DNA of 64,000 bases. Origin: Pseudoips prasinana (lineage: Eukaryota > Arthropoda > Insecta > Lepidoptera > Nolidae). The notes beneath the pieces are model-generated. The model was not told the DNA's origin. It saw nothing but the letters and a program-made list of their open reading frames with translations, and did no database searches. The DNA lies in NCBI GenBank assembly GCA_951640165.1, contig OX621252.1:21163934-21227933 (forward strand), read 5' to 3'. Position 1 is the first letter of the stretch; each line of letters starts with the position of its first letter. This document shows, piece after piece, positions 42,935-54,116 of the stretch. The position numbers were made by a program, and so were the translations under genes.

Positions 42935-44243
42935 AATGGTCTTAAAACTCCAAATACACATCTTCCCTTTCAGATACATTTACTGCCGAGACCAAACTAA
43001 ATGAACTACAGACTAATAGGGTAACTGCTAAACTTCAGATCGTAAAGAACACGACTACGATGAAATATTCTGATTTTGAGCCATTATTCGCGTATTTTAT
43101 TATCTTTAACGATGTAATTTGTTGATAAATTTGAATCTGAATTATCGTAAGTCTAGTAATAATACTTTGTATATTGTCATCCTGTAACTAAAGTTAATAG
43201 CCAATCAGAATTGTCAATCATAAGTATTGTTCGTGGGATTTCTACTCAGTGCATGTACATGTTTCATCAGTTGTGAGCCATCAACGAGCTATCCGAGGAA
43301 TTAAATCGCATACAAGGGTGAAACTAAAGCTGCGTAATCAGCAATAACTTTAATTTTGAAGCCTATTAAATATATTTGGAAATGTTTGAGAGATTGAACC
43401 ACAACAAGTGTTTTGAGCTCGTAACTATGGCAATGTTTCTCTTCGTTAGTGGTCACCGAGCTAACATTATTACTATTAATCATGGTTTGTCCAATGAATA
43501 GATCAATATCCAATGTTATGAAATTAGTTAATTAGACTTTTCCGTTCAATCGAGTGAATTCTCACATGCTCTACCGAAACTTTCCATAATAGTAGTGCTA
43601 GGTTCGATTATAATTCTTAAGTTCTGAACTTGCGAGATCCAAAGTAAATTGATTTTACTGCCAGTTGCTATGTATGCTCTGAGCTGTTTGCCATCGACCG
43701 TCACTGTTCTTTAATATATATCTATCACTATAATTATCATAAGTGATATGCAATATTTCACTAACCTCATGTGGTGGGTTACCTGATGTCTCGACACTTC
43801 CGGCGCCAAACCAGCAGGCCTCAGTGGTGTGTCCGCTGCGTTGGCTCTCAATTCGGGAATCCTCGAATTATATGCAATAGCATCTCGTGATAATACTTCG
43901 TCATAGTGTCCTTATCATCCTTAGTTCTCGCCAGCATGTGTTCCAGATCGCGGGAAAGTTACCCTCAGCATCTCCTTCCATCCATCCCGGGTGAGGTCAT
44001 AGTTTTCAAGATTTGTAAACGTGCGATCAGTGTCGTCCCAACTGTAGACGTCGCCGAGCTGGTCTATTTTGTAAGACCTATCGTTTTTTTTTGTTATTCA
44101 CATTGTTAATGCGACCGACGTCTAAGAAAAAAAAATCGCTATTTTGATCTTCAGAGCTGTTTGATTCGTTGTGCTTCCTTTTAAGTTTCCCCAAACAGGC
44201 GAAATATGGTCCAGGCATTGTGGGTAAAATCACACTTCTGAAA

Positions 44244-44563
44244 TGTTACGCACTCGTAGGTTCTGCACATTAAAACTCCGACATATTTTCCACACACAAT
44301 ATTTAATCGAACAGAGTAACGTTCTCATCTACCGTCGTACAAAGAATGCCTCCTTAATAATTCTCCTACCCTATTTATACTTTTATCAGTGACAACCATT
44401 TGAAAGAATAATATCGATTATTAATAGTTTTAAGATATAAAATTATTATAGAATTATTATAGTAATTAATGAAATGATAATCACTAATCAAATAAATAAT
44501 CATAGTATTATAACATAGCAGCAACGTCATAACCGTTGCGCGGCTATTGAGTACTTGATAACA
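44244..44563 (+). repeat. 3' LTR
   Basis: 320 bp, identical to the 5' LTR except for one A/T difference ('cacacaatattta' here, 'cacacattattta' there). Confidence 0.8.
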
Positions 44564-44880
44564 AGTGTTATAATAAATATTGAAGTCCGTCTGCGTCTTC
44601 TTATAATAGTATGTTAATCGTAATTGTCCAGTGAATCGGTAAAAGCTTACTAGGTTGACTGGTAATGTCATATGAATTAAAACCAGGCAGCTAGAATGTA
44701 CACTGGCTTTTTGCTACCATATGGTGTGCCACTTGTTTGTGTCAGGATACCTGCCTGCAGCATGCTGTTGCCCATGCCGAAATCCCACTGTAATGTCAAC
44801 CTGCCCGTTGTATACCATCTATTAGAAGAAAACTGATAATAATTTGCTTCAAAATTATCCTTGCCTATTATAAGGCATAA

Positions 44881-45198
44881 TCTATACATATAATAAAATC
44901 GTAGGAAAGTCAAAACTGCACATAGAATATTTTTTTAAAGGATACTTGGGGCGTTATCTCCAATCGATATCAAAGCCAAAAATATAGTTAAGAATATTTG
45001 TCTGTTTATCTGTTTGTCTGTATGTATGTCCGGGCTAAATTAAAAAAGTACTGCATGGATTTACTTAAAATTTTGCATTTGTATTACGAAGAGGTGGGGT
45101 CAACATATAGGCTACATATTATCGCGCTATCACCTACGGGGGAGGAGCTGTGATAATTCATAAAGTTTAACGCGGGTAAAACCGCGGGGCACAGCTAG
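44881..45198 (+). mobile_element. Hel-B copy, full length
   Basis: TC at 44881 after A; CTAG 45195-45198 before T. 3' hairpin CGCGGGtaaaaCCGCG. Confidence 0.8.
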
Positions 45199-45329
45199 TA
45201 GTAAAATAAATAGGCTACAAGCCGAAGCAGAAAGTCAAATAAGTTGGCGCTGGACTTAGTTAATATGAAAATTGTTCCCCAGCTCTTAGTCTATCAGGAG
45301 TGTTGACCCAATTCTCTCACTTGTTTCAG

Positions 45330-45449
45330 TATGAAAGACAACAGCTGTCACATCCGACTTTTTGCTTCCGAACAAGAAAGTAATACTGCTTTAAATCTCG
45401 AGGGTCTGAATATTGGAGAACTCGGAAAAATGGCTCCGATCTATTATTG
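45330..45449 (+). other. Possible internal exon (weak)
   Basis: Bounded by an acceptor-like 'ctctcacttgtttcag' (ending 45329) and a donor-like GTAAGA at 45450. The frame from ATG 45331 is open through both borders. No domain and no partner exon seen; it may be chance. Confidence 0.15.
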
Positions 45450-45743
45450 TAAGATAAAATGGCGGAGAAAAAATGTTTTGATGGAAAATCGGTTGAATTG
45501 GTTTATTTCATGTTAGATGATTGGTCGATTCAGGATCTTAAATAAAGACCTAAAATGCCCTCAAACTTAGAATAAATACTTGTGTGTGGTGTGCGTATCT
45601 GTAATTAAATAAAAGTGTGTCCTTAATTGGAAGCAGTAAAATGAAACCATACATGATGCCATTTTCTACCAGCTTCACAGTCAGCCCACTTTATTTGTAA
45701 TTGAAAACGGTGAAGTTATTTTATATATTGATAGAAGATTTGT

Positions 45744-46178
45744 TGGCGTGGTTGGTAGAAGGTTGTTTTTCACGCCGCAGGTCATGGGTTCGTATCCCAC
45801 CCAGGACAGATATTTGTGTGCATGAACATGTCAGTTTGTCCCGAGTCTGGCTGTAATTATCTTTATATTGTCTCGGTTCGAAGGTTCTCGAGTGGCGACC
45901 ACGAACCGGAACACGCAGCGTGGGCAGGCCCCTACAAGGTTGATCAACGATCTTGCAAGGGAAACCGCTGGATGCGGGCAGCGCAGGACCGGCTATTGTG
46001 GAGATCCTTGGGGAGACCTTTGTCCAGCAGTGGACGTCTTTCGACTGATATAATGATGATGATACGTATGCATTTACAAAAGAAAAGTAGTATATCCGTT
46101 ATCTGGTTTCCATAGTTCAAGCTCTGCTTAGTTTGGCATCAGATTCACACACGGTGAATAATGTCCCAGGCTATTATT
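45744..46178 (+). repeat. SINE-2 interrupted by RTE-1
   Basis: Head 'gcgtggttggtagaaggttg', B-box 'gggttcgtatccc' and body to ~45868; resumes at 46068 'cgtatgcatttacaaaagaa' and ends in (ATT)n at 46178. Confidence 0.75.
45869..46067 (+). pseudogene. RTE-1 3' copy nested in SINE-2
   Basis: 'ttctcgagtggcgaccacga', 'gcgcaggaccggctattgtg' and the terminal 'gtggacgtctttcgactgat' with (ATGATG) tail. About 200 bp; younger than the SINE it splits. Confidence 0.75.
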
Positions 46179-46520
46179 ATTCAATTGCTGTTTTGTATTG
46201 AATGGTTTGTCGATACAGGATCTTAAATAAAAATTTGCCTCACGGTTAGAATAAAAACTCATCTCTGTAATTAATTAGAAGGAAACGTCATCCGCGTGCT
46301 TTATATGAAGCAATAAAAATGAAACGATTTTATGACGGGTTTACGGTATACGCATTTTATATGTAATATAAAAAGCAAAAGACAGAGTATGGATTCGATT
46401 ATTTATTTTTTTATTTTTCATGACGTATCGATCTAGCGTTATAAAATCACACAGAAATACCTTAAGCTAGGAGTTAATACTTATGCAGATACCCGTATAG
46501 GAGACTGCAATTAGATAAAA

Positions 46521-47450
46521 GTTTGATATGTGTGCTTTATAGCAAAAAAGCGCCATTTTCTATCTTCTTTAGGGTCGGTAATATTATTTGCGTTTAAACC
46601 GACCAAATCTTCGTTATTCTTCAATTATACTAAGCTCTCATGATCGTTCTCATTGTTTCTTGACACGAGGTCCGAGTTTGATATGTGTGCTTTATAGCAA
46701 AAAAGCGCCATTTTCTATCTTCTTTAGGGTCGGTAATATTATTTGCGTTTAAACCGACCAAATCTTCGTTATTCTTCAATTATACTAAGCTCTCATGATC
46801 GTTCTCATTGTTTCTTGACACGAGGTCCGAGTTTGATATGTGTGCTTTATAGCAAAAAAGCGCCATTTTCTATCTTCTTTAGGGTCGGTAATATTATTTG
46901 CGTTTAAACCGACCAAATCTTCGTTATTCTTCAATTATACTAAGCTCTCATGATCGTTCTCATTGTTTCTTGACACGAGGTCCGAGTTTGATATGTGTGC
47001 TTTATAGCAAAAAAGCGCCATTTTCTATCTTCTTTAGGGTCGGTAATATTATTTGCGTTTAAACCGACCAAATCTTCGTTATTCTTCAATTATACTAAGC
47101 TCTCATGATCGTTCTCATTGTTTCTTGACACGAGGTCCGAGTTTGATATGTGTGCTTTATAGCAAAAAAGCGCCATTTTCTATCTTCTTTAGGGTCGGTA
47201 ATATTATTTGCGTTTAAACCGACCAAATCTTCGTTATTCTTCAATTATACTAAGCTCTCATGATCGTTCTCATTGTTTCTTGACACGAGGTCCGAGTTTG
47301 ATATGTGTGCTTTATAGCAAAAAAGCGCCATTTTCTATCTTCTTTAGGGTCGGTAATATTATTTGCGTTTAAACCGACCAAATCTTCGTTATTCTTCAAT
47401 TATACTAAGCTCTCATGATCGTTCTCATTGTTTCTTGACACGAGGTCCTG
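46521..47450 (+). repeat. 155-bp satellite array, six units
   Basis: Units start with 'gtttgatatgtgtgctttat' at 46521, 46676, 46831, 46986, 47141 and 47296; the array is exactly 6 x 155 bp and the units look identical. Each unit contains the inverted pair GGTCGGT/ACCGACC. No coding role is proposed. Confidence 0.92.
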
Positions 47451-47631
47451 ATAACCAATCGGCTGTTTACCGAGGTATATTTTATCCGGTTCTTTCTGCT
47501 GTCACAAGTCTTAGACTTCTGATTACTTATGTGACAAAACAGCTTGGGATTGAGTCACTCTAAATAACCACATTTAAATACAATGTTATTTTAGTGTTAT
47601 TTTATGTAAGGAATAAATATTTAAAAAAAGG

Positions 47632-47785
47632 ATTCCTACTGAGTTTTCTGGTAGTGTTTCTCAGTAGCTGCCACGTCATGCGATTCTTTTTACAGAACAA
47701 TCCCTAAATCACTTTTGGCCCGACCTAGAATTCCAGTCCTCGTTATCTGCGGTTGAACACGCTACCGCTAGGCCATCGAGGCATA
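47632..47785 (-). repeat. SINE with SINE-1-like tRNA head and a different tail
   Basis: On the minus strand the tRNA-like head (47720-47785) has A- and B-box-like motifs ('ctagcggtagcgtg', 'aaccgcagataac'...). The tail 'gagaaacactaccagaaaac'+'tcagtaggaatcc' is the block seen at 14200 and 52180, not the SINE-1 tail. Confidence 0.55.
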
Positions 47786-47835
47786 TTCGCAACAAATAAT
47801 ATGTAAAGATTTACGTTTAAAATAACACATTTGAA

Positions 47836-48215
47836 ATTGTGTGTTTATAATATAATTCTACCCAATTTGGCGAAAAATACTTCCCATTGAATACTTTAAA
47901 ATTGAATTTGCACATAAATATTTTGTTTTACTTTATATGCACTAAAGAGTCGCTAAAATAAAATTGTGTGCTAATAAAATAACTATACCGAATTTGGTGT
48001 AAAATACTTCTTGTTGCATATTTTATAATTGAATAAATTATTAATATTTATTTGCACCTATCCATCGCTAAAAAGAAATTGTATTCTCATAATATTATTC
48101 TATAGAATTTGTTAGAATACTTCTTATTCGACACTTTATAATTGTATAATTGAGTCTATAGGTACATTAATATTTTCTTTAACTTTATTTGCACGTCCAT
48201 CGCTAGAAAAACGAG
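47836..48215 (+). repeat. Degenerate tandem repeat, three units of ~115-137 bp
   Basis: Starts at 47836, 47963 and 48078, each with 'attgtgtg'-like, then 'gaatttggtg'-like, 'aaaatacttc', 'ttataattga' and 'tccatcgctaa'. Clearly old. Confidence 0.6.
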
Positions 48216-49112
48216 TCTCTACCAAACCATGCAGAGCCTTTGCGGAATAATATTTATTTAGGTACCTAGGTATATCCTTAATTTCAGGTAGCAAGTTTTA
48301 TAAGGAATGTAAACACTATTTAACATACAAAAACGACTTTTCCAGATGAAATACAAGAGTTCTATTCATAAATGGAATTCCGCTTCGTTAAAACAAATAT
48401 CCTCCCTAAAGACACAAAAGATCAACTACCTTTTTAATTAACTCGGCGCTGCTCCGTGCAAATATAAAAAAAAATACGTAAAGCTTTGGTAACTTTGAAA
48501 TAAAAATAATAAAGTGGAAAATTTTAAGTTGTCGCCAGACTCGGTCCGCTGGCTGAATGGAGTTCCCTTTGCGCGGTCGAGATAACGCTCTTCTGAATAA
48601 AAGATAAAACTTTTATCTCTGAACGCTGAAATTCGGCGTCATTTGTTAAAACACGCGTAGATATAACAATTACACTGGACGGGGAAATTATAATAATTTT
48701 CCCCGAAAAGTAAATGAACATGGAAAGGTAAACGGGCGGAAAGGTAAAATATCACAATTTTGTTCTGATTTTAGTATATTTTTAGACGTTTTATACAATT
48801 TTGGTGTGAAAGAAAAATATAGGGTGCTTATTTTTTGTTATCGCACGTAATTTATAAGGGTCAACAGGGTATTTTCTGAGGTGAAAGTCGATGATAGGGA
48901 ATTTTGTGACACGTGAAACATATTACGAAATATCTCGATAAAAATGAATTTCTCACGCTTTAAATGTAGCGAGGCAGATGTTTTAAAAGAGAGCAATACG
49001 ACCGTATAACGTACCTTATACGTATAATACTATATGTTAATACTGTGTTTCTCATAAACTCTGTTCTATAATTGGTGTGCAGTAAACTAATTAAGTAATA
49101 GGTTTATTTAAT
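48216..49112. other. Spacer with small palindromes
   Basis: 'ggggaaattataataatttt'+'cccc' near 48680 is a near-perfect stem; 'aaaagataaaacttttatct' near 48597 is another. No gene seen. Confidence 0.5.
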
Positions 49113-49735
49113 GACTAGTTTCTGCCCGCGACTTCGTCCGCGTGGAATAGCTACTTTAGGCTAACTTTAACTGTAACCCGCGACTTTTTAAATGTAGAAG
49201 GTGAAAATATTTTAATAATCTGGGGCCACAACACTTCACCCTCTTGACTGCCCGCGCTTTGCACATCATGCGTGTGGGCGCAATACTTGAGTCATTATTT
49301 TGCTGCGATGTTATTAGAAAACTGCAATACCTCCTAAGATCTTCATTGGAATCGAATGATTTGGTTTTAAATTAAACACTTTCGCAAATAATGCAATATT
49401 TTAAAACTAAATTGGTTAGCTTAAAAAAAGGTTTTAGTGACCCAACCTCAAAAGATAGACATATGCTGTCGTGAACGTTTATTAGAACTTTTTAAGCGGA
49501 ACAATTCTGTCACACTTGAACTTTGCGAAACTTTAACCGTTTACGCAGCGGAAACTTTCAAAAAAACAAAAATAACGCGATTTTGAAAAATTCTTCATAG
49601 GTGCTCCGCTTCTATTAGGCTTAGTGTGATGATATATTATAATTTATATCCTTCCTCGTTAAATGGGCTAAAGATTTTTTAAATCGGACCAGTAGTGTCT
49701 GAGATTAGCGCGTTCAAGCAAACAAAGAAACCAAA
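49113..49735 (-). repeat. Old Helitron/LINE-type fragments
   Basis: 'ctagtttctgcccgcgactt'+'cgtccgcg' at the left and 'aaatcggaccagtagtgtct' near 49685 are typical phrases of this repeat class, widely separated here, so the copy is old or composite. Confidence 0.45.
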
Positions 49736-50100
49736 TTAAATTAATAACTCAATTATATCATCTCAAATTGTGACGGAATAACATTAAAGTCATATTAGCT
49801 AATGGTAGAATTGATAATTTAGTTACATTGCCTACCTACGACGAATAAACTAAAAACATTCTGACTTATATAATGTCAAATAAATTCGTTGGATTGTGGT
49901 CAAGGTGGTTCAATGGTGGTTCAAGGTTTTTATTCATTCAATCGTAGGATCAATGATTACCTTAGTGTCGGTATTGTTTAAGCCAACAAGTTTTATTTAT
50001 AAAATTAACCTACTTTTGCGGTCATCCAAAACCAGACTGACCGGGCAAATGAAACTAAACTGTAAGAATATGTTGTTGACGTTTTAATTGAAGTAAATTG

Positions 50101-50160
50101 AGTTTACAAGTGATCTCTAAGCACTAGTTGTACTAGTGTTTAGAGATCGCTTATAAATCT
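50101..50160. repeat. Imperfect ~28-bp hairpin
   Basis: 'tgatctctaagcactagt' pairs with 'actagtgtttagagatcg' around TTGT-like loop sequence; outer stem has mismatches. Confidence 0.65.
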
Positions 50161-50236
50161 ACAAGTGTGTCGATTCCTACGCCGAATAATAATGTGCATA
50201 AATCAGGCTTGTTTCGGAAAACAAAAATATCTGCAT

Positions 50237-50300
50237 GGTTGTGGTAGGTACTACCCCCCGTGCCTTGGAAAGCACGTCAAGTGGTCGATCCCACCAAGGT
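50237..50300 (+). repeat. Isolated SINE/LINE core fragment
   Basis: 'ccccgtgccttggaaagcac' and 'gtcaagtggtcgatccc' is the core motif shared by SINE-1, 5S-SINE and the 25-kb LINE. Confidence 0.45.
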
Positions 50301-50674
50301 ACGAGAATGTCTATTACGATGGTTAAAATAGGTATTCCGAAGCTGACAAAATTTGATACCTGGTTTAACTAACGAGTAACGATTTCAGAGAAAGTTGCAG
50401 TGTGTCAATTAATTCTGGTAGCTGGTAGAAATTAGAAAAGCCAATTTATAAAAATGATGAATGTTAATAAACACCATGAAATAAATAAAAAACCATAATT
50501 AAATCGGTGATCGACTAACTAGTAACCATAAATTATTATTGGCATGAAGAAGGTTGCATTATTTATTGCAGTTAAGGTTCTGTTTGTTCTGCAATGGTAG
50601 AAATAAACCTAATGAACATATATCCTCAATAGTGGTATACATGTCTTTTTTGTTATGAATGTCTGTTTTGACTG

Positions 50675-50860
50675 CGCATGTGACGCAGCGGCTAACAGTC
50701 GCCTCGCCTCTTCGTGTCGCGGGTTTGAGTCCCGCGCCGGACAATTATTTGTGTGACCCATAAATAGTTGTTCTCAGTCTGGATGTAATTTGTGTCGGTC
50801 TATTATCTGTTTGTAAAGTTCCCCGCGACACAGGGGTTTGCCCATTCGCCATAGGCGTTC
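50675..50860 (+). repeat. SINE-4, reference copy
   Basis: The tRNA-like head has 'gtgacgcagcggctaacagt' and a B-box 'gggtttgagtccc'. The body is 'ttgtgtgacccataaatagt' and the 3' part 'aaagttccccgcgacacagg'. Confidence 0.75.
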
Positions 50861-50939
50861 TTTGAGAGCTTTAACTACTCCTTATTCTATACTGGACTCT
50901 CCCCCTTCCCCTTCTTACTTAACTACTCACTTCTAATTT

Positions 50940-51436
50940 CTGGGCAATAATCATGAGAAAACTCTCCGATCCACTTATAACCGCCTTCTTCAATGCCCGC
51001 CTCACCATTCTGACTTTATTCACTCTTCTTTTTTAGTCCAGTCTATTCTTCTGTGGAATGCGCTGCCTCTCGAAATCAGGTTGGCCAACAGCCGCTTCTC
51101 GTTCAAAAGGAAGCTAAGAGAGCACACTCTAAACAAATTGTAAGTAGATTTGTGCTTTCCCTACCTATTTAATTATATATTTATGTATGTATAGTATATC
51201 ATAGTAGTTATAATATTGTATAAATTAGATATTTATTATATGTATAGATTATGCATTTATGTATATACATTTAACTATATATTTAAGTTAGTTATATATA
51301 TAATCCAATCTCTACTTAGTGCACCTACCCACCGTTTAATCTCTGCACCTCCTCAAGGTCGACTGGGAGAAAATGCCTACGGCATTAAGTCCACCTCTGC
51401 ACAATTTTTTGCATAAAGTTTTGAAATAAATAAAAT
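50940..51436 (+). pseudogene. LINE ORF2 C-terminus and 3' UTR, jockey-like
   Basis: Plus strand reads LLWNALPLEIRLANSRFSFK then RKLREHTLNKL and a stop at about 51140, the usual C-terminal motif (L-W-N-x-L-P-x-x-I-R...F-K). The 3' UTR ends 'cataaagttttgaaataaat', containing AATAAA. 5'-truncated. Confidence 0.7.
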
Positions 51437-51604
51437 ACCCAGTACCTAACTATGAATGTTAGACCAGGTGTTAGATTCTATTCGACTTGTGACTAGGTAC
51501 CTATAATTTGCATACGTGTTCTCAGAACAACCTGCACCGACAACCTAACCTGCTCTGAAAAGCACTTCAGGATCTCAACCAACCAGGCCCGAAAAATTAT
51601 ATTC

Positions 51605-51690
51605 TTTTTTATAAAGATTATTAGGTTTTGGAATCGAACCCACGACCTGCCCTAAATCCTTAATCGGACGGCTTAAACCGCTCGGATACA
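51605..51690 (-). repeat. tRNA-like SINE head, isolated
   Basis: On the minus strand 'tatccgagcggtttaagccg' and a perfect B-box 'gggttcgattcca' lie at tRNA-like spacing, but no acceptor stem pairs, so it is not a functional tRNA gene. Confidence 0.5.
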
Positions 51691-51894
51691 CAGGTCGTCT
51701 TTTATGTCGCTTAGTATGATTACGAAAAACATTTTTTTTGCTGTAAAAACTTGACTGTCGTTTGAATATGTTCCATTATTCACAATAAATTTAAAATAAT
51801 ATATGGATAACACATACACTGTTAAAATTTTAAATTGATTTTGCATACAGCTTATGATATAGTCGGCCACAAACCACGTTATATATATATGTTT

Positions 51895-52215
51895 ATATTT
51901 TTTTCTCAATTCTCAATTCTTTATTGCATTCCACAATGTATGTATAAAAGTTGGTAGACATAATAATGTTTGTATCAATTAGGGCAGGGTACAGCACAGA
52001 TTTAGGAGAGAGGAGGAAGAGCATTATTACTAATTGGATATTTAAATAACATAATGAGTTTTTATTAAATTAACGTATTATTATAGTTAGTCCTGAATTT
52101 ATTAATTATACTTAATTATTAGTTATCTGTGAAATCGTCAATCTTTTTTTACCCATGTGCAGTGCGTGAAGTCGCAACCACTGAGAAGCACTGCCAGAAA
52201 ACTAAGTAGGAATCC
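51895..52215. repeat. LINE-tail fragments
   Basis: 'tctcaattctttattgcatt' at 51905 looks like a reverse LINE 3' end. 52150-52215 repeats the 'gagaagcactgccagaaaac' block of 14200. Confidence 0.45.
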
Positions 52216-52342
52216 TTTTTTTTTTCTAACACTTAATTACATTGTATTTAAATTAAGCTGTTTTGGCACTTAAATTCTCAGAAGTTTTGTAGTAAGCCGT
52301 GCTACACAATTTGGCTTTTATAGTTCTTTTAAACTTATTCGT

Positions 52343-52412
52343 TTATCTGTTTCCAATACTAAAAGCTCTGCTTATTTTGGGATCAGATTACCGTGTGTGA
52401 ATAATGTGCAAT
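52343..52412 (+). repeat. SINE-2 3' end
   Basis: 'aaaagctctgcttattttgg' and 'gatcagattaccgtgtgtga' then 'ataatgt'. Confidence 0.65.
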
Positions 52413-52665
52413 ATATCTTAATCTAAAAAACAACTGATATAATAGAATTCTGCATCACATTAAAACTGGATTACAGTTGGTTGGCAGTTGTCGTTAATAA
52501 TATGGCTAATAACGATCTACTGTAAAACGGGGTTAATAGAAACGGGCGCAAAATTATACGTATGTATAGGATATTGTCCCTATCTGTATTCATTATTCCA
52601 TTACCTAAAAACGACCCTGTGTTAAATTGGAGGATATACACAAATTATTTAAATCTATCCAAGTA

Positions 52666-52823
52666 TCACACTAATATTATAAAGGCGAAAGTTTGTGAGC
52701 GTGTGAGTGTGTATGTTTGATGCGATTTTAATATAATTTGGCATGGAGTTAACTGACACTTGGATTAACACATAGGCTATAATTTATAAAAATAATGCGA
52801 GTAAAACCACGGGGCACAGCTAG
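52666..52823 (+). mobile_element. Hel-C: short Helitron-like element
   Basis: TC at 52666 after A ('tcacactaatattataaagg'), CTAG at 52820-52823 before T, with 'aaaccacggggcacag' before the end. Related to 55403-55585, which retains ~25 bp more. Confidence 0.75.
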
Positions 52824-53123
52824 TTTAAATAATAAATATAGAGTAAATATTGTGGTTTATAGAAAAATCTCAGACTTTATGTAATATTATACAACCTAAT
52901 ATTTAAAAAGCATACCTACCCAATTGTTATATTCTAAGACGTAGAATTAATAAATCACTAATATACGAAAATAAAATAAAACATTTAAAACAGTAGGTAT
53001 GTTAAATAAATAAACTAAAATTATATTAAAATAACAGTGAATATTAAGCAGTAAGTATAAAAAAGTCTCCGATCTAAGTAAGTATATAATTAATAAAGGT
53101 CAAAAAACTAAAAAAAAACTTAC

Positions 53124-53435
53124 GCAAATATTTATGGTTGATAAAACGGGGTCTCTCCAGTCAAGGTAAACCACACCAATAATTCACAGTTCACACAGTT
53201 TAAATACAAAAATGTGCACCAAATTTATACAGCAATAAAAATGTTTTTTAACAAAATAACACACTGTATAACACAAAAAAATGTACGCAATCACATAAAA
53301 TAACACAGTAAAATATATTCTGTTTTGAATTTTTATTGACGCGGCGTTTGAATTTCGTAAAACACGCGACGGCAATTCTCGTAGCGGAGTGGAGCGGAGA
53401 ACACGTACGTCTCCACGCGCAGTCGGTTTTGGACT
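53124..53435 (-). promoter_or_regulatory. Candidate host promoter and non-coding 5' exon
   Basis: On the minus strand a CG-containing stretch (53330-53480) leads into an untranslated-type sequence of about 310 nt that ends at a perfect splice donor GTAAGT (53123-53118). An initiator-like GACAGTCC has its A at 53435, and a DPE-like GTACGT sits 28-33 nt downstream, the spacing used by insect DPE promoters. The only ATG in the exon is followed at once by TGA, so the coding start must lie in a later exon to the left, which I could not find. All this is inference from sequence signals. Confidence 0.4.
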
Positions 53436-53911
53436 GTCCGGTTTTTCGAGTGGTGCCTGTTCACCGTTCGCGTGTACGAGCGAATCATTTCAGGATGATA
53501 ATTTGAATTGAATGAGATGAGTATTTTTTTAATAGATTTGTGGTCCAGCTGTGTTTGTGGTATGCATGTTGGTAAAAACATGTCGAACGGCTCAGTTATT
53601 ATTAGGCACATTGATTTAATTTGCATACTTTATAAATAATTTGCCTCGTGGAATTCTAGAATTTTAATTGAATAGAATTATTCTGGCATTTGATACCTTT
53701 TATAGAATATGAACTTTGTAAAATAATAAATACTTTGTTAATGTATTTTTAAGTTGTTTGTGATAAAATTTTATGTAAATGGATTAAGTGGTCGATGGCT
53801 TGTTGAAGATCCTTATAAAATTAATAAACTATACATAGTAGCGCTGAGAATATATTTTATTTCAGCTTGAATGAGTAATAACTTAAAGGTATTTTAGTAT
53901 GTGTTTACTTT

Positions 53912-54116
53912 AGCACGTAAAGACGTCAGACCCGTACCTGACTCCTTTCCGGTCGTGTCGCTAGCCATCCCATCCGATCATTACACTGATGGAATAGAAA
54001 GTGTCCTTGTGTTTACGCACACACTGCACTATAATATGTGCCGCACAGATGGCTAGTTTTCATTGAATCCGGCCGCCGCGCGCCGTGGCCGAAATTCGGC
54101 TAGGAGAACATTATTA
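53912..54116 (+). repeat. SINE-1 / LINE tail only
   Basis: 'ctttccggtcgtgtcgctag', 'gatggaatagaaagtgtcct' and 'ggctaggagaacatt'. The head and the core are missing, so it could come from either SINE-1 or the LINE. Confidence 0.75.

Larger units (their letters stand above)
41593..44563 (+). mobile_element. LTR retrotransposon, gypsy-like but non-autonomous, ~3 kb
   Basis: Two 320-bp direct repeats start TGTTACGC and end GATAACA (terminal TGTTA/TAACA), flanked by a 4-bp direct repeat AGTG. The interior holds a decayed integrase piece on the plus strand, a SINE-4 copy in reverse and a 25-bp minisatellite. No gag, protease or RT was found, and no clear primer-binding site or polypurine tract was recognised. 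Only one difference was seen between the LTRs, so insertion was recent although the interior is long dead; such an element must borrow proteins from an intact relative. Confidence 0.8.
45520..46520 (+). repeat. Diverged local repeat units flanking the satellite
   Basis: 45535-45720 and 46195-46390 share 'caggatcttaaataaa', 'agaataaa', 'tctgtaattaa' and 'aatgaaac' in order. A third version (46430-46600) leads into the 155-bp array. SINE-2 with nested RTE-1 lies between the first two. Confidence 0.5.

Noticed and set aside
46521..47450. 66-codon frame at 47363-47563 beginning in the satellite
   Set aside because: Half of it is satellite sequence; no reason to think it is translated.
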